NCBI GenBank assembly: GCA_938091995.1
Contig: CALKNZ010000037.1
Location: 1-48,533 of the forward strand
DNA from: an uncultured Luminiphilus sp.
Lineage (GTDB): Bacteria; Pseudomonadota; Gammaproteobacteria; Pseudomonadales; Halieaceae
Length of the DNA stretch: 48,533 nucleotides
Reading direction: 5' to 3'
The notes below the pieces were generated by a model. It had not been told where the DNA came from and made no database searches. It saw only the letters and a list, made by a program, of their open reading frames with translations. Below, in pieces: positions 41,205-48,533 of the stretch; the stretch's first letter is position 1, and each line of letters opens with the position of its first letter. The position numbers and the translations under genes are program-made.

Positions 41205-41900
41205 GTGGTGAGTTATGAACAGCGCCGGCAGGAAATCGAGCATTATTTTGATCGTACTGCCGCCGACACCTGGGCGAAGTTAACTTCGGAAGCTCCCGTT
41301 GGGCGCATTCGGCAGACGGTTCGCGAGGGGCGGGATACCATGCGTGCGCAGCTATTGGCTTGGCTGCCTGAGGATCTCTCCGGGAAGCGAGTCTTAGACG
41401 CGGGATGCGGTACCGGTGCATTTTCGGTTGAGGCAAGCCGCAGGGGTGCAGACGTTGTTGCTGTAGACCTGTCGCCCACGTTAATCACTCTTGCTCAAGA
41501 GCGCGTGGGTAGCGCGGAGATGCGCGGCACAATAGATTTTAGGGTGGGGGATATGGGCCACCTTGATCTCGGCACCTTTGATCATATTGTGGCGATGGAT
41601 TCCTTGATTCATTACGAGTCTGAAGATGGATTGCGAACACTTGCCGCGATGGCTGAGACAGTCACAACGAGTATTGTGTTTACTTTTGCACCGAAAACCC
41701 CGCTGCTAGCTGCGATGCATAGTGTCGGGCAGTGGTTCCCTCGAGGCAATAGATCACCCGCTATAGCACCGATGGCCTTATCGCAGCTTCAACGTGCAGT
41801 AGCCTCGCAGCCGGAGTTCACGGAATGGCAAATGGCCCGAGATTTTCGGGTGTCTAGAGGATTTTATATTTCTCATGCCATGGAATTGACCCGAAAATGA
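41205..41900 (+). CDS. bchM: Mg-protoporphyrin IX O-methyltransferase
   Basis: Methylates the C13 propionate of Mg-protoporphyrin IX with S-adenosylmethionine, producing the substrate of AcsF. The SAM motif VLDAGCGTGAFSVEASRRG and the acidic AVDLS end of the second strand are clear; the N-terminal EIEHYFDRTAADTWAKLTS is typical of BchM. GTG start, either 41205 or the adjacent 41208, with AGGA upstream. About 231 aa. The stop overlaps lhaA as ATGA. Confidence 0.97.
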   Translation: MVSYEQRRQEIEHYFDRTAADTWAKLTSEAPVGRIRQTVREGRDTMRAQLLAWLPEDLSGKRVLDAGCGTGAFSVEASRRGADVVAVDLSPTLITLAQERVGSAEMRGTIDFRVGDMGHLDLGTFDHIVAMDSLIHYESEDGLRTLAAMAETVTTSIVFTFAPKTPLLAAMHSVGQWFPRGNRSPAIAPMALSQLQRAVASQPEFTEWQMARDFRVSRGFYISHAMELTRK

Positions 41901-43330
41901 TTATTTCCCGCCAAAATTTCGGTGAATTCATTCAGGGTTTAGGCACTCGTTGGTTGCCTTTTGCTGATGCAGTTAGCGAAAATTTGGCGTTAAGCCGCCT
42001 GCTGCGGTTGGCCTTGTTTCAGGTCTCTGTCGGAATGGCGGCGGTCATGCTAACCGGAACACTCAATCGAATCATGGTGGTTGAGCTAGGGCAGCCGGCC
42101 TGGATAGTTGCACTGATGGTTGCTATTCCCTTATTGCTCGCGCCGGCCCGCGCTTTGGTTGGATTTCGCTCTGATTTTCACCGATCGTACTTGGGGTGGC
42201 GCCGAGTTCCCTATTTGTGGATGGGTACGTTACTCCAGTTTGGTGGCTTTGCGATCATGCCTTTTGCACTTATTGTCATGACCGAGCCCCACAACGGCCC
42301 TGAGTTGTTGGGCCCCGCCGCCGCCATGCTCGCTTTTATCCTCGTGGGTACTGGCATGCACACAACACAAACCGCAGGATTAGCCTTGGCTACCGATCTT
42401 GCCAGCGAAGAATCGAGGCCTCGTGTTGTCGCACTTCTCTATGTCATGTTACTGGTTGGAACGGTTGTTGCGAGTCTTGGATTTGCGCACCTACTCACTG
42501 ATTTCACTTATCTTCGTCTGATTCAGGTGTTGCAGGGGGTGGCGATCGTAACCGTGCTACTTAACTTTGTCGCCCTGTGGAAGCAAGAAGCGAGACAACC
42601 GCACCTGACCCGCCATGATCGAATTCGTCCGCGTTTTCGAGATGTTTGGCGCCAGTTTGATGCGCAACCCAAGGCTCGAAGACTGTTAATCGCCGTGGCG
42701 CTAGGCACCGTTGGCTTCACTATGCAGGATATTCTGCTAGAGCCCTACGGCGCGCAAATTCTCAGCATGTCAGTGAGTGAAACGACCCAGCTCACAGCTA
42801 TCTTGGGTATTGGTATGCTGGTAGCGTTTTTTGCTGCCGCCCGCTTATTGGCGGGGGGCGCCGATCCAATCCGCCTTTCGGCGGTGGGCGCGATGATCGG
42901 AGTCTTTGCTTTTTCTGCCGTTGTGTTTGCTGCACCTCTGGTTTCAGAAACTTTATTCCGAATAGGGACCTTTGCCATCGGTGTCGGGAATGGCTTGTTT
43001 GCAGTGGGAACTTTGACCGCCATTATGACCCTGGATCGAACCGATCAGCTTACGGGCCTGACGCTAGGTGTCTGGGGCGCAGTGCAGGTGACAGCAACAG
43101 GGGTCGCCATTTTTGCCGGTGGCGCAATTCGCGATGTGGTCGAGGGCTGGGTAAGCCTAGGTCTCATGGGAAGCGCACTGAATATGCCCACCACGGCTTA
43201 CGCCGTTGTTTATCACATAGAAGTTTTCGTTCTGTTTGCCGCTCTGATTGCACTAGGGCCCCTAGTGCGTCAGCCGGATGAGCAGTCACAGCAACCACCG
43301 GATCTGCGCCTCGCAGATTTTCCGGGCTAA
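41897..43330 (+). CDS. lhaA: LhaA, PucC-family light-harvesting complex I assembly protein
   Basis: A 12-helix PucC-family protein needed in Rhodobacter for assembly of the core light-harvesting complex. Diagnostic: TLNRIMVVELGQPAW in the first helix, LVGFRSDFHRSYLGWRRVPYLWMG, and GFTMQDILLEPYGAQI in the middle. At 477 aa it is normal. Placement between bchM and puhA is the conserved order. It is a paralogue of the PucC-like protein upstream of bchP in this window. Confidence 0.96.
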   Translation: MIISRQNFGEFIQGLGTRWLPFADAVSENLALSRLLRLALFQVSVGMAAVMLTGTLNRIMVVELGQPAWIVALMVAIPLLLAPARALVGFRSDFHRSYLGWRRVPYLWMGTLLQFGGFAIMPFALIVMTEPHNGPELLGPAAAMLAFILVGTGMHTTQTAGLALATDLASEESRPRVVALLYVMLLVGTVVASLGFAHLLTDFTYLRLIQVLQGVAIVTVLLNFVALWKQEARQPHLTRHDRIRPRFRDVWRQFDAQPKARRLLIAVALGTVGFTMQDILLEPYGAQILSMSVSETTQLTAILGIGMLVAFFAAARLLAGGADPIRLSAVGAMIGVFAFSAVVFAAPLVSETLFRIGTFAIGVGNGLFAVGTLTAIMTLDRTDQLTGLTLGVWGAVQVTATGVAIFAGGAIRDVVEGWVSLGLMGSALNMPTTAYAVVYHIEVFVLFAALIALGPLVRQPDEQSQQPPDLRLADFPG

Positions 43331-43355
43331 TAAGTAACAACAGAGGAGCAATACA

Positions 43356-44120
43356 ATGGGTACTGGAGCCATAACCGGTTACATTGATGTCGCACAGGTG
43401 TCGCTGTACGCCTTTTGGATTTTCTTTTTCCTACTGGTGCGTCATTTGCATCGTGAGGGCAAGCGCGAGGGCTGGCCCCTAGAGCTTGACGGGAAGGGAG
43501 ACACGCTGGTTGAAGGCGTTGGTGGAATGCCGATGCCGAAAACTTATGATCTGGCCAATGGTCAGGGAAGTCGAACCTTACCAGGGCCTGCGCCTGCGGG
43601 CTATGAGCTCAGGGCGAAATCAACGGGTCCAACGATGGGCTTTCCCATAGAACCCACGGGTGACCCTATGGTTGACGGTGTCGGTCCTGCGGCCTGGGCG
43701 ACACGACCAGAAAAGCCAGACCTGACCATTGATGGTGAGCCCAGAATCGTTCCCTTGAGGGTCGATGGTGACCACAAGGTGAATAGCCGCGATGCTGATC
43801 CCAGAGGTTGTGCGGTGATGGCTTGCGATGGAAAACAGGGCGGGACGGTTGTTGACCTTTGGGTTGATCGAGCGGAGCCGCTTTTCCGTTACGCCGAGGT
43901 TGATGTCGGCGACGGTACACGGTTACTGCCTATGACCATGGCGCGAGTCGCTAAAGATGGCACGGTGCAGGTTAAATCGATTCGAAGTGATCAGTTTATT
44001 CAGGTCCCGAGGTTAGCTAATCCAGATCAGGTTACCTTACAGGAAGAAGACAAGATTACTGCTTTCTACGGTGGCGGGACACTCTATGCGACCCCTGAGA
44101 GAAAGGAGCCTTGGCTGTGA
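43356..44120 (+). CDS. puhA: Photosynthetic reaction centre H subunit
   Basis: The single-helix H subunit that caps the L/M core on the cytoplasmic side. The N-terminal GTGAITGYIDVAQVSLYAFW leads into the membrane helix (about 12-32), followed by a cytosolic beta-barrel with PLRVDGDHKVNSRDADPRG and VVDLWVDRAEPLFRYAEV. At 254 aa it is normal. GAGGAG is 9 bases before the ATG. The L, M and cytochrome subunits (puf) are not seen in this window. Confidence 0.98.
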   Translation: MGTGAITGYIDVAQVSLYAFWIFFFLLVRHLHREGKREGWPLELDGKGDTLVEGVGGMPMPKTYDLANGQGSRTLPGPAPAGYELRAKSTGPTMGFPIEPTGDPMVDGVGPAAWATRPEKPDLTIDGEPRIVPLRVDGDHKVNSRDADPRGCAVMACDGKQGGTVVDLWVDRAEPLFRYAEVDVGDGTRLLPMTMARVAKDGTVQVKSIRSDQFIQVPRLANPDQVTLQEEDKITAFYGGGTLYATPERKEPWL

Positions 44121-44788
44121 GAGAGTACGAATACGAGCCTGTTAATGGACTTCCTGAAAACCTGCCAGAGGGTGAAGTGATCGTTTGGCAGGGAGCGCCC
44201 CGCTGGACTGCACTCGCAAATCGTGTCTTTCAAGTTCGAACTTTGGCTCTATATTTTGCGGCTTTAATTGGCATTCATGTTGTCTACAAACTCATGGATG
44301 GTGCGAGCAGTAGCCATGTTTGGGCTGGAGTATCTTGGCAGTTAACCTTAGCGACGGTTTCGCTGGGGTTATTGGCGGGCGCGGCATGGCTCTATGCAAG
44401 AAGTACGGTTTATACCTTGACCAATAAGAGGCTGGTACTTCGTTCAGGGGTAGCGACGCCGATGATGGTCAATATCCCTCTGGAAAAACTAGAGAGTGCA
44501 GGGCTGCGTCTGTGTAGTGATGGCACGGGTGATATGTTGTTTACGCCGACATCAGATACCAAACTTTACTACATGTTGCTCTGGCCTCACGTTCGTTTAC
44601 TCGGCTTTCGCAAGATTCAGCCACTATTTCGCGGCATACCAGATGCACAAAATGTGGCGCGTTTGCTGGCTAAAACTGTGCGTGCTGAAGGACTGACCCC
44701 TCTAGCGGAGGATCTGGCAAAACCAGGGGAGGTTGACTCCACAGGCCCTGAGCATTTTGCAAGAGGTCAATCCGTTGTCGCAGGCTGA
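44117..44788 (+). CDS. puhB: Photosynthetic complex assembly protein PuhB
   Basis: A membrane protein needed in Rhodobacter for efficient reaction-centre assembly. The N-terminal NLPEGEVIVWQGAPRW is the family signature, then three hydrophobic segments and a bacterial PH-like domain (YTLTNKRLVLRSGVA). The GTG at 44117 overlaps the puhA stop as GTGA, with AAGGAG 9-10 bases upstream; a TTG at 44111 is too close to that site. About 223 aa. Confidence 0.94.
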   Translation: MREYEYEPVNGLPENLPEGEVIVWQGAPRWTALANRVFQVRTLALYFAALIGIHVVYKLMDGASSSHVWAGVSWQLTLATVSLGLLAGAAWLYARSTVYTLTNKRLVLRSGVATPMMVNIPLEKLESAGLRLCSDGTGDMLFTPTSDTKLYYMLLWPHVRLLGFRKIQPLFRGIPDAQNVARLLAKTVRAEGLTPLAEDLAKPGEVDSTGPEHFARGQSVVAG

Positions 44789-44789
44789 A

Positions 44790-45272
44790 ATGTCAGGAGA
44801 GGTAAGACACATTCGTCGGGTTAGTGATCGGCTGATGGCGCTGATTGCTCTTGGGCTTCTCTTTGTTGTTGCAGCAGTTTTATTGGCGCGAACAACCGAT
44901 AACATTGTCGTGGCCGAACCTCCCATGGGCGCCTTAATTCAGGGCAGGACTTTGCTGTTCAATGATGGCCCCGATGGCGAGGTGGCAATATCTGACGCGG
45001 CTACCGGTGCAGTAGTTCGAACGCTGTATGCAGGTGAGGGCAGCTTCATTCGTGGTGTGGTCAGAAGCCTGGTGCGCACACGGCATCAACAGGGTTTATT
45101 TGCTCAGACCGGCTTTAATCTCAACCTTTACGAAGATGGACGTCTTCAGCTGATTGATCCTCTGACGAGTCAAGTCATCGATCTTGTGGCTTTTGGCCCT
45201 ACCAATATGGCGGAGTTTGCGGCTTTACTCACCACCGAGCCTACGTTGTCCTTGGTGGCTGACAGTCAATGA
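44790..45272 (+). CDS. puhC: Photosynthetic complex assembly protein PuhC
   Basis: A single-helix protein involved in organisation of the reaction-centre/light-harvesting core. The start ATG at 44790 is just after the puhB stop; a TTG at 44733 lies within puhB and is rejected. One membrane segment at about 15-33 (LMALIALGLLFVVAAVLLA) is followed by a periplasmic domain with GRTLLFNDGPDGEVAISDAATG and VLARTR-like RSLVRTRHQQG. About 160 aa. The stop overlaps puhE as ATGA. Confidence 0.92.
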   Translation: MSGEVRHIRRVSDRLMALIALGLLFVVAAVLLARTTDNIVVAEPPMGALIQGRTLLFNDGPDGEVAISDAATGAVVRTLYAGEGSFIRGVVRSLVRTRHQQGLFAQTGFNLNLYEDGRLQLIDPLTSQVIDLVAFGPTNMAEFAALLTTEPTLSLVADSQ

Positions 45273-46057
45273 ACGAGTTTGCTTTGGCGTTACTCGTGGC
45301 GTTGACCGGGTGGTGGTTTTCCACCGGAGTTATCTTGTGGCTGGTGCATCGTCCCGAGAAACAACACCGCATAATTTTTGCCTGTGCTACCGCAACGATG
45401 TTCCTCGCCTTTTATGGTGTCGAATTTACGGTATCTGAATCAACGCCACAGAACGTCGTGCTGGCGTTCTGTCTGGCGCTGTTGATCTGGGGCTGGCTCG
45501 AAATGGGATATCTCATGGGTTTCGTTACGGGTCCGAGAAAGGAGCCTTGTCCTGACGGCGCGACAACAGCCTCGAGAATGCGACTTGGCCTGAGCACGTG
45601 CCTTTGGCATGAGCTCACCCTTTTGGTCATGGTCTTAGTTTTGACGTGGATAAGCTGGCAGCAGCCCAATCAAGCCGCTCTCTGGACATTTACCGTGCTG
45701 TGGCTGATGCGTTGGAGCAGTAAATTGAACCTAGTACTGGGCGTACGTAACTACAACCAGAGCTGGTTGCCGGAGCGACTCGCCTATGTCCATTCGTACA
45801 TTCCCAGGCGATTGTTAAATCCTCTGTTCCCATTTTCCGTTGTTTCAGGCCTGCTTGTCAGTTTTTTCCTCATAAACTCAGCGATGCATACGAACGAGTT
45901 GGGACTGATGATCTCGCTAACTCTTGCAGGTGCGATTGCTGCTCTGGGCACTCTTGAGCATTTATTCTTAATGGCACCCCTTCGAGACGCTGCACTTTGG
46001 GTTTGGGCTGCACCCGATCAGGGACCGGTTGCTACTAAATCTGGATCTCAATCTTAG
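45269..46057 (+). CDS. puhE: PuhE (DUF3623) photosynthesis membrane protein
   Basis: A multi-helix membrane protein (about seven segments) conserved in purple-bacterial photosynthesis clusters, thought to modulate bacteriochlorophyll production. Family motifs: WWFSTGVILWLV, GWLEMGYLMGFVTGP, SCLWHELTLL-type STCLWHELTLLV and RYWSSKLN-type MRWSSKLNLVLGVRN. At 262 aa it is normal. In this cluster it follows puhC directly, whereas in many relatives acsF lies between them. Confidence 0.94.
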   Translation: MNEFALALLVALTGWWFSTGVILWLVHRPEKQHRIIFACATATMFLAFYGVEFTVSESTPQNVVLAFCLALLIWGWLEMGYLMGFVTGPRKEPCPDGATTASRMRLGLSTCLWHELTLLVMVLVLTWISWQQPNQAALWTFTVLWLMRWSSKLNLVLGVRNYNQSWLPERLAYVHSYIPRRLLNPLFPFSVVSGLLVSFFLINSAMHTNELGLMISLTLAGAIAALGTLEHLFLMAPLRDAALWVWAAPDQGPVATKSGSQS

Positions 46058-46069
46058 CGACTTGAATCA

Positions 46070-46279
46070 ATGATGGGGGTTAACGTAAAAACTTTCATAA
46101 ACAAACTTGACGACAACAAGCCCGAGGACTACTGTGGTTCCTACGGCCGGTTAAAAATAAAAACCGTGCCGCAGAGCCTAGCCCAAGGGGCGCTGCTAAA
46201 CCCTCTGCGTTTGCTGAGAGGATACGGTAGTTTCGAGGCTCGCCGGCGCTGCACTCGTGCAGTGGGAGGTGGTTTATGA
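46070..46279 (+). CDS. Possible small ORF between puhE and hemN-like gene
   Basis: A 69-residue frame starting ATGATG 12 bases after puhE and overlapping the next start as ATGA, as real genes do in this operon. Against it: no Shine-Dalgarno sequence, no recognisable family, and a C-terminal half (RARRCTRAVGGG-like) that looks untidy. It might instead be a leader region that controls the downstream gene. Low confidence. Confidence 0.3.
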   Translation: MMGVNVKTFINKLDDNKPEDYCGSYGRLKIKTVPQSLAQGALLNPLRLLRGYGSFEARRRCTRAVGGGL

Positions 46280-47604
46280 ACCAAAAGATAACCCCAGCCA
46301 GCTTAGTACCCCAGCTAGCCTCATCGCGGCCCTCTGCCGCGCAAGTTTTTGGTGGTCGAGAGGTGCCTATTGACGGCACGACCTTTACCGACGCTCTCGA
46401 CAGTGCGGCCATGCGTGGGGACTTCGATAAGGGCTTGGGCTTACAAATATACCTGCCGTTTTGTGCTACTCGCTGCATTAGCTGTGACCGGGTGGCGGAA
46501 GTCGCAGTAGATCCAAGGGTGATCGATCGCTACCTAAACAACCTCGCAGTGGAACTGTCCCTAATATCTGATCGTATTGGTCGGGGTCGTCAACTGGCGC
46601 AACTGCATGTTGGTGGCGGCACTCCCAGTATGCTCAGCGCCGCCCAGTTGGCGAGGTTAACAGCTTTAATCGACCAACATTTTTCTATCGGCGATGACTG
46701 TGAAACCGTATTTGAAGTCACACCGGATCGGAGTTCTTGGACGCAACTTGAGCTGATCAAAGGATTGGGTTTTCGCAATCTGCGTATTGAGCTCAGGGAA
46801 ATCGATTCCAGTGCGCAACAGGGGCTGGGCCGCAGCTACTCGCCAGAGTTGTTGCACGACATGCTTAGCAACGCAAATCAGGTCAGCTTTGATTCTGTGA
46901 TATTCGATTTTGTTTATGGCTTGCCGGGACAAACTGTTGGCGCGGTAAAGAATTCCTTGCGCTTACTTACCGAGATGAACCCGACACGATTTATGTGCCG
47001 ACCTTTTGTTCGTGATGAACAACGGTTTGAACACCAGCGGGGCATTGACGCCCATACTATGCCTTCTGTCGCAGAAAAAATGGCGATGTTTATAGCAATT
47101 GTGGATCACCTAGAAAATGCTGGTTATGAATGGTTGGGCATTAACAGCTTTGTTAAATCGGGTGATCCGTTGAGCGTTGCTCAAACAGAAGGGCGTTTAG
47201 TGCGAAATCGCTTAGGTTACTCCGATAAACCCACCCGATTGGTCTTGGGAATAGGCCTTGGTGCGGTTTCAGAACTACCCAATCTGCTCTCCAGAAATGA
47301 ATCTCGGCTAGATGTATGGCAAAATTCCCTTGAGAATAGCGAGCACCCAGCTTGTGCTGGCGTACGATTCACGGCGGTTGAATCTAAGCAGCGTCGGTTG
47401 GTACACCGTTTGAGTGAGGCACTACAAGCGCCTCTTGCTGAGTTTGAGTCTGCGGAGCAGCAGGGACTGCTAGACAAACTGCAGAAGGAAGGGCTTGTCA
47501 AAGCGGAATCGGACTGGGTTCGGGTGACCAATTCAGGGAGATTTAGGTTGTTGCAGTTGTGGGACCCTGACTCGGGTGATCTGCGTATCGCAAACTCAGC
47601 TTAG
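46276..47604 (+). CDS. HemN-like radical SAM protein (coproporphyrinogen dehydrogenase family)
   Basis: A radical SAM enzyme of the oxygen-independent coproporphyrinogen III dehydrogenase family. CATRCISC (Cys63, Cys67, Cys70) supplies the 4Fe-4S site, with HVGGGTPSML, DFVYGLPGQT and GIGLGAVS as other HemN landmarks. At 442 aa it is HemN-sized. Odd: the fourth cysteine of the HemN CxxxCxxCxC motif is Arg72, and the HemN RVSMGVQ region reads RIELREI, so activity on coproporphyrinogen is uncertain. In other phototrophs a hemN copy accompanies the puh operon. GGAGG precedes the ATG. Probably the last gene of the operon. Confidence 0.88.
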   Translation: MNQKITPASLVPQLASSRPSAAQVFGGREVPIDGTTFTDALDSAAMRGDFDKGLGLQIYLPFCATRCISCDRVAEVAVDPRVIDRYLNNLAVELSLISDRIGRGRQLAQLHVGGGTPSMLSAAQLARLTALIDQHFSIGDDCETVFEVTPDRSSWTQLELIKGLGFRNLRIELREIDSSAQQGLGRSYSPELLHDMLSNANQVSFDSVIFDFVYGLPGQTVGAVKNSLRLLTEMNPTRFMCRPFVRDEQRFEHQRGIDAHTMPSVAEKMAMFIAIVDHLENAGYEWLGINSFVKSGDPLSVAQTEGRLVRNRLGYSDKPTRLVLGIGLGAVSELPNLLSRNESRLDVWQNSLENSEHPACAGVRFTAVESKQRRLVHRLSEALQAPLAEFESAEQQGLLDKLQKEGLVKAESDWVRVTNSGRFRLLQLWDPDSGDLRIANSA

Positions 47605-47716
47605 TGACACCCTATCGGTGCGGTTCTAGCGACGTTAATGTGCACCTTGTTTCTCTTTAGCATTTCTTAGGCCCCTCTGAGGCCGTATGGTCGATCAGCC
47701 ACAAGGCTCATAGAGT

Positions 47717-48301
47717 TTAGGCTGAATTCGATATAAGACGGGTTACTTTGTCTGCATGGTCATTTCTTAAGGCCCGCCATTCCATCAAAAACCAAGGTGT
47801 GAATTCTTCGGGTTTGTTAGCAACCCACTGGTCGACCTGTTCTAAATCAAACCAGCCCCAATGTGAGATTTCATTAGGATGAGGGGTGATATCGATGGGG
47901 CGGTCCAGATGTCCAATATAGACGGCGCAGAGTTCGTGTTCAGTGCCGACGGTTTCAAAATTAGCCTGGTACTCGAACTGATAAATACGAGATAGAGGTG
48001 TTTGAATTCCCAACTCTTCTCCTAAGCGTCTCTGTACAGCGTCCTCGTACGATTCGCCGGTTCTCGGGTGGCTACAGCAGCTATTGGTCCAGAAATCTGG
48101 CCACAGAGGTTTATCGAGGCTGCGCTTGTGCAGCAGCACTAAATGGTTATCGGCATAGATGAAGATCGAAAATGCCCGATGTAACTGACCGCCGGGAAGG
48201 TGTACCGCTTTTTTGGGTGCGTTGCCGACCACTTGGTCCGATGAATCGACCAAAATTAGGTCCTCGGAGTCAAAAGAGACTTGACCGAGTGCTTCGTGCA
48301 T
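47717..48301 (-). CDS. idi: Isopentenyl-diphosphate delta-isomerase, type I
   Basis: Interconverts IPP and DMAPP, supplying prenyl units for carotenoids and the bacteriochlorophyll tail. The Nudix-type fold is shown by the catalytic Cys76 (TNSCCSHP, E. coli Cys67), the metal His residues around it (HRAFSIF, HPR), and Glu123 (HELCAVY). At 194 aa it fits E. coli Idi (182). AGGA is about 9 bases before the ATG. Its location beside the cluster is common in phototrophs that need extra isoprenoid flux. It converges with the hemN-like gene. Confidence 0.96.
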   Translation of the reverse strand: MHEALGQVSFDSEDLILVDSSDQVVGNAPKKAVHLPGGQLHRAFSIFIYADNHLVLLHKRSLDKPLWPDFWTNSCCSHPRTGESYEDAVQRRLGEELGIQTPLSRIYQFEYQANFETVGTEHELCAVYIGHLDRPIDITPHPNEISHWGWFDLEQVDQWVANKPEEFTPWFLMEWRALRNDHADKVTRLISNSA

Positions 48302-48452
48302 AACGAATTCCTAAATATAAAGAAGTAAAGTGACCCGCCCCGAAGGGTGCCTCAGAGATTTCACACTAGGGTGAGCGAGTTGGCACTGGGGGAAGCGCAT
48401 GTTAACTCGGTCTCTGTGGTCTAAGAAAAGATCAGTGTCCTTTCTCCGGGTC

Positions 48453-48480
48453 AAAAAAGTCCTGGCCCCTAGAGGCCAGG
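48453..48480 (-). terminator. Intrinsic terminator upstream of idi
   Basis: CCTGGCC and GGCCAGG form a 7-bp GC-rich stem with a 6-nt loop at 48461-48480, followed on the minus strand by AC and six T residues. It terminates a minus-strand gene entering from the right edge and insulates idi from it. Confidence 0.85.
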
Positions 48481-48492
48481 GTAACTACCGCG

Positions 48493-48533
48493 TCACTTAC
48501 GTTCTGCGGGTAGGGCTTCCATGTGGCTCGCTG
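48493..48533 (-). CDS. Probable C-terminal end of a gene entering at the right edge
   Basis: A minus-strand frame enters from the right and ends ASHMEALPAERK then TGA at 48493-48495, 12 bases before the intrinsic terminator. Another frame ends at 48497-48499, so the exact frame is not certain, but the terminator shows that some minus-strand gene ends here. Identity unknown; neighbouring photosynthesis genes (puf, crt, bch) are candidates by context only. Confidence 0.35.
   Translation of the reverse strand, partial: ASHMEALPAERK

Noticed and set aside
46180..46250. TPP riboswitch-like CTGAGAGGATACGG upstream of the hemN-like gene
   Set aside because: Only a CTGAGA-like fragment is present; the paired ACCTGAT-type element and the remaining THI-box helices are missing, and the gene is not in thiamine metabolism.

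Overview
The window looks like chromosomal DNA of a marine gammaproteobacterial aerobic anoxygenic phototroph, most plausibly of the OM60/NOR5 (Halieaceae) type. The evidence is a proteobacterial photosynthesis gene cluster with the oxygen-dependent cyclase AcsF, a gammaproteobacterial HexR/Entner-Doudoroff sugar module, and base composition near 50% GC by eye. Taxonomy is inferred from gene content only; no phylogeny was run.

Layout, left to right. (1) 1-7.2 kb, accessory metabolism, all on the minus strand: the start of a small secreted protein cut by the window edge, a small basic protein, a lipoprotein PQQ dehydrogenase with a C-terminal cytochrome c coupled to an alpha/beta hydrolase, a 17-copy heptanucleotide repeat, an M20 peptidase, a DUF427 protein and a RidA protein. 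(2) 7.6-24.4 kb, central carbon: hexR overlapping ppc, divergent from gap; an edd-glk-eda-zwf-pgl Entner-Doudoroff operon with overlapping or abutting genes; a secreted TolB-propeller/amidohydrolase fusion; and a ROK sugar kinase with pgi. (3) 24.5-26.3 kb: a short-chain dehydrogenase, a small membrane protein and a stand-alone BLUF blue-light sensor. (4) 26.4-48.3 kb, photosynthesis: acsF (+), a ppsR-bchG-pucC-like-bchP-orf96 block (-), and a long tightly overlapping operon bchF-N-B-H-L-M-lhaA-puhA-B-C-E, probably continuing into a hemN-like gene (+), followed by convergent idi (-). Another minus-strand gene seems to enter at the right edge, just upstream of a clear hairpin terminator. bchCXYZ, bchD/I, puf and crt genes are not seen and may lie outside the window.

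How the parts work together. HexR probably couples the KDPG level to glycolytic and Entner-Doudoroff genes and, unusually, to PEP carboxylase, its translationally coupled neighbour. PpsR is probably the aerobic/light repressor of the pigment genes. I find two exact TGT-N12-ACA boxes, one upstream of acsF and one upstream of bchF, and a one-mismatch version upstream of bchG. These are the starts of three of the pigment transcription units. The BLUF gene is divergent from acsF and shares the intergenic region that holds one of these boxes, so a BLUF-PpsR light circuit is the most interesting hypothesis in the window. The encoded PpsR appears to lack the inter-PAS cysteine used in the Rhodobacter redox switch, and the HemN-like protein lacks the fourth cysteine of the HemN motif.
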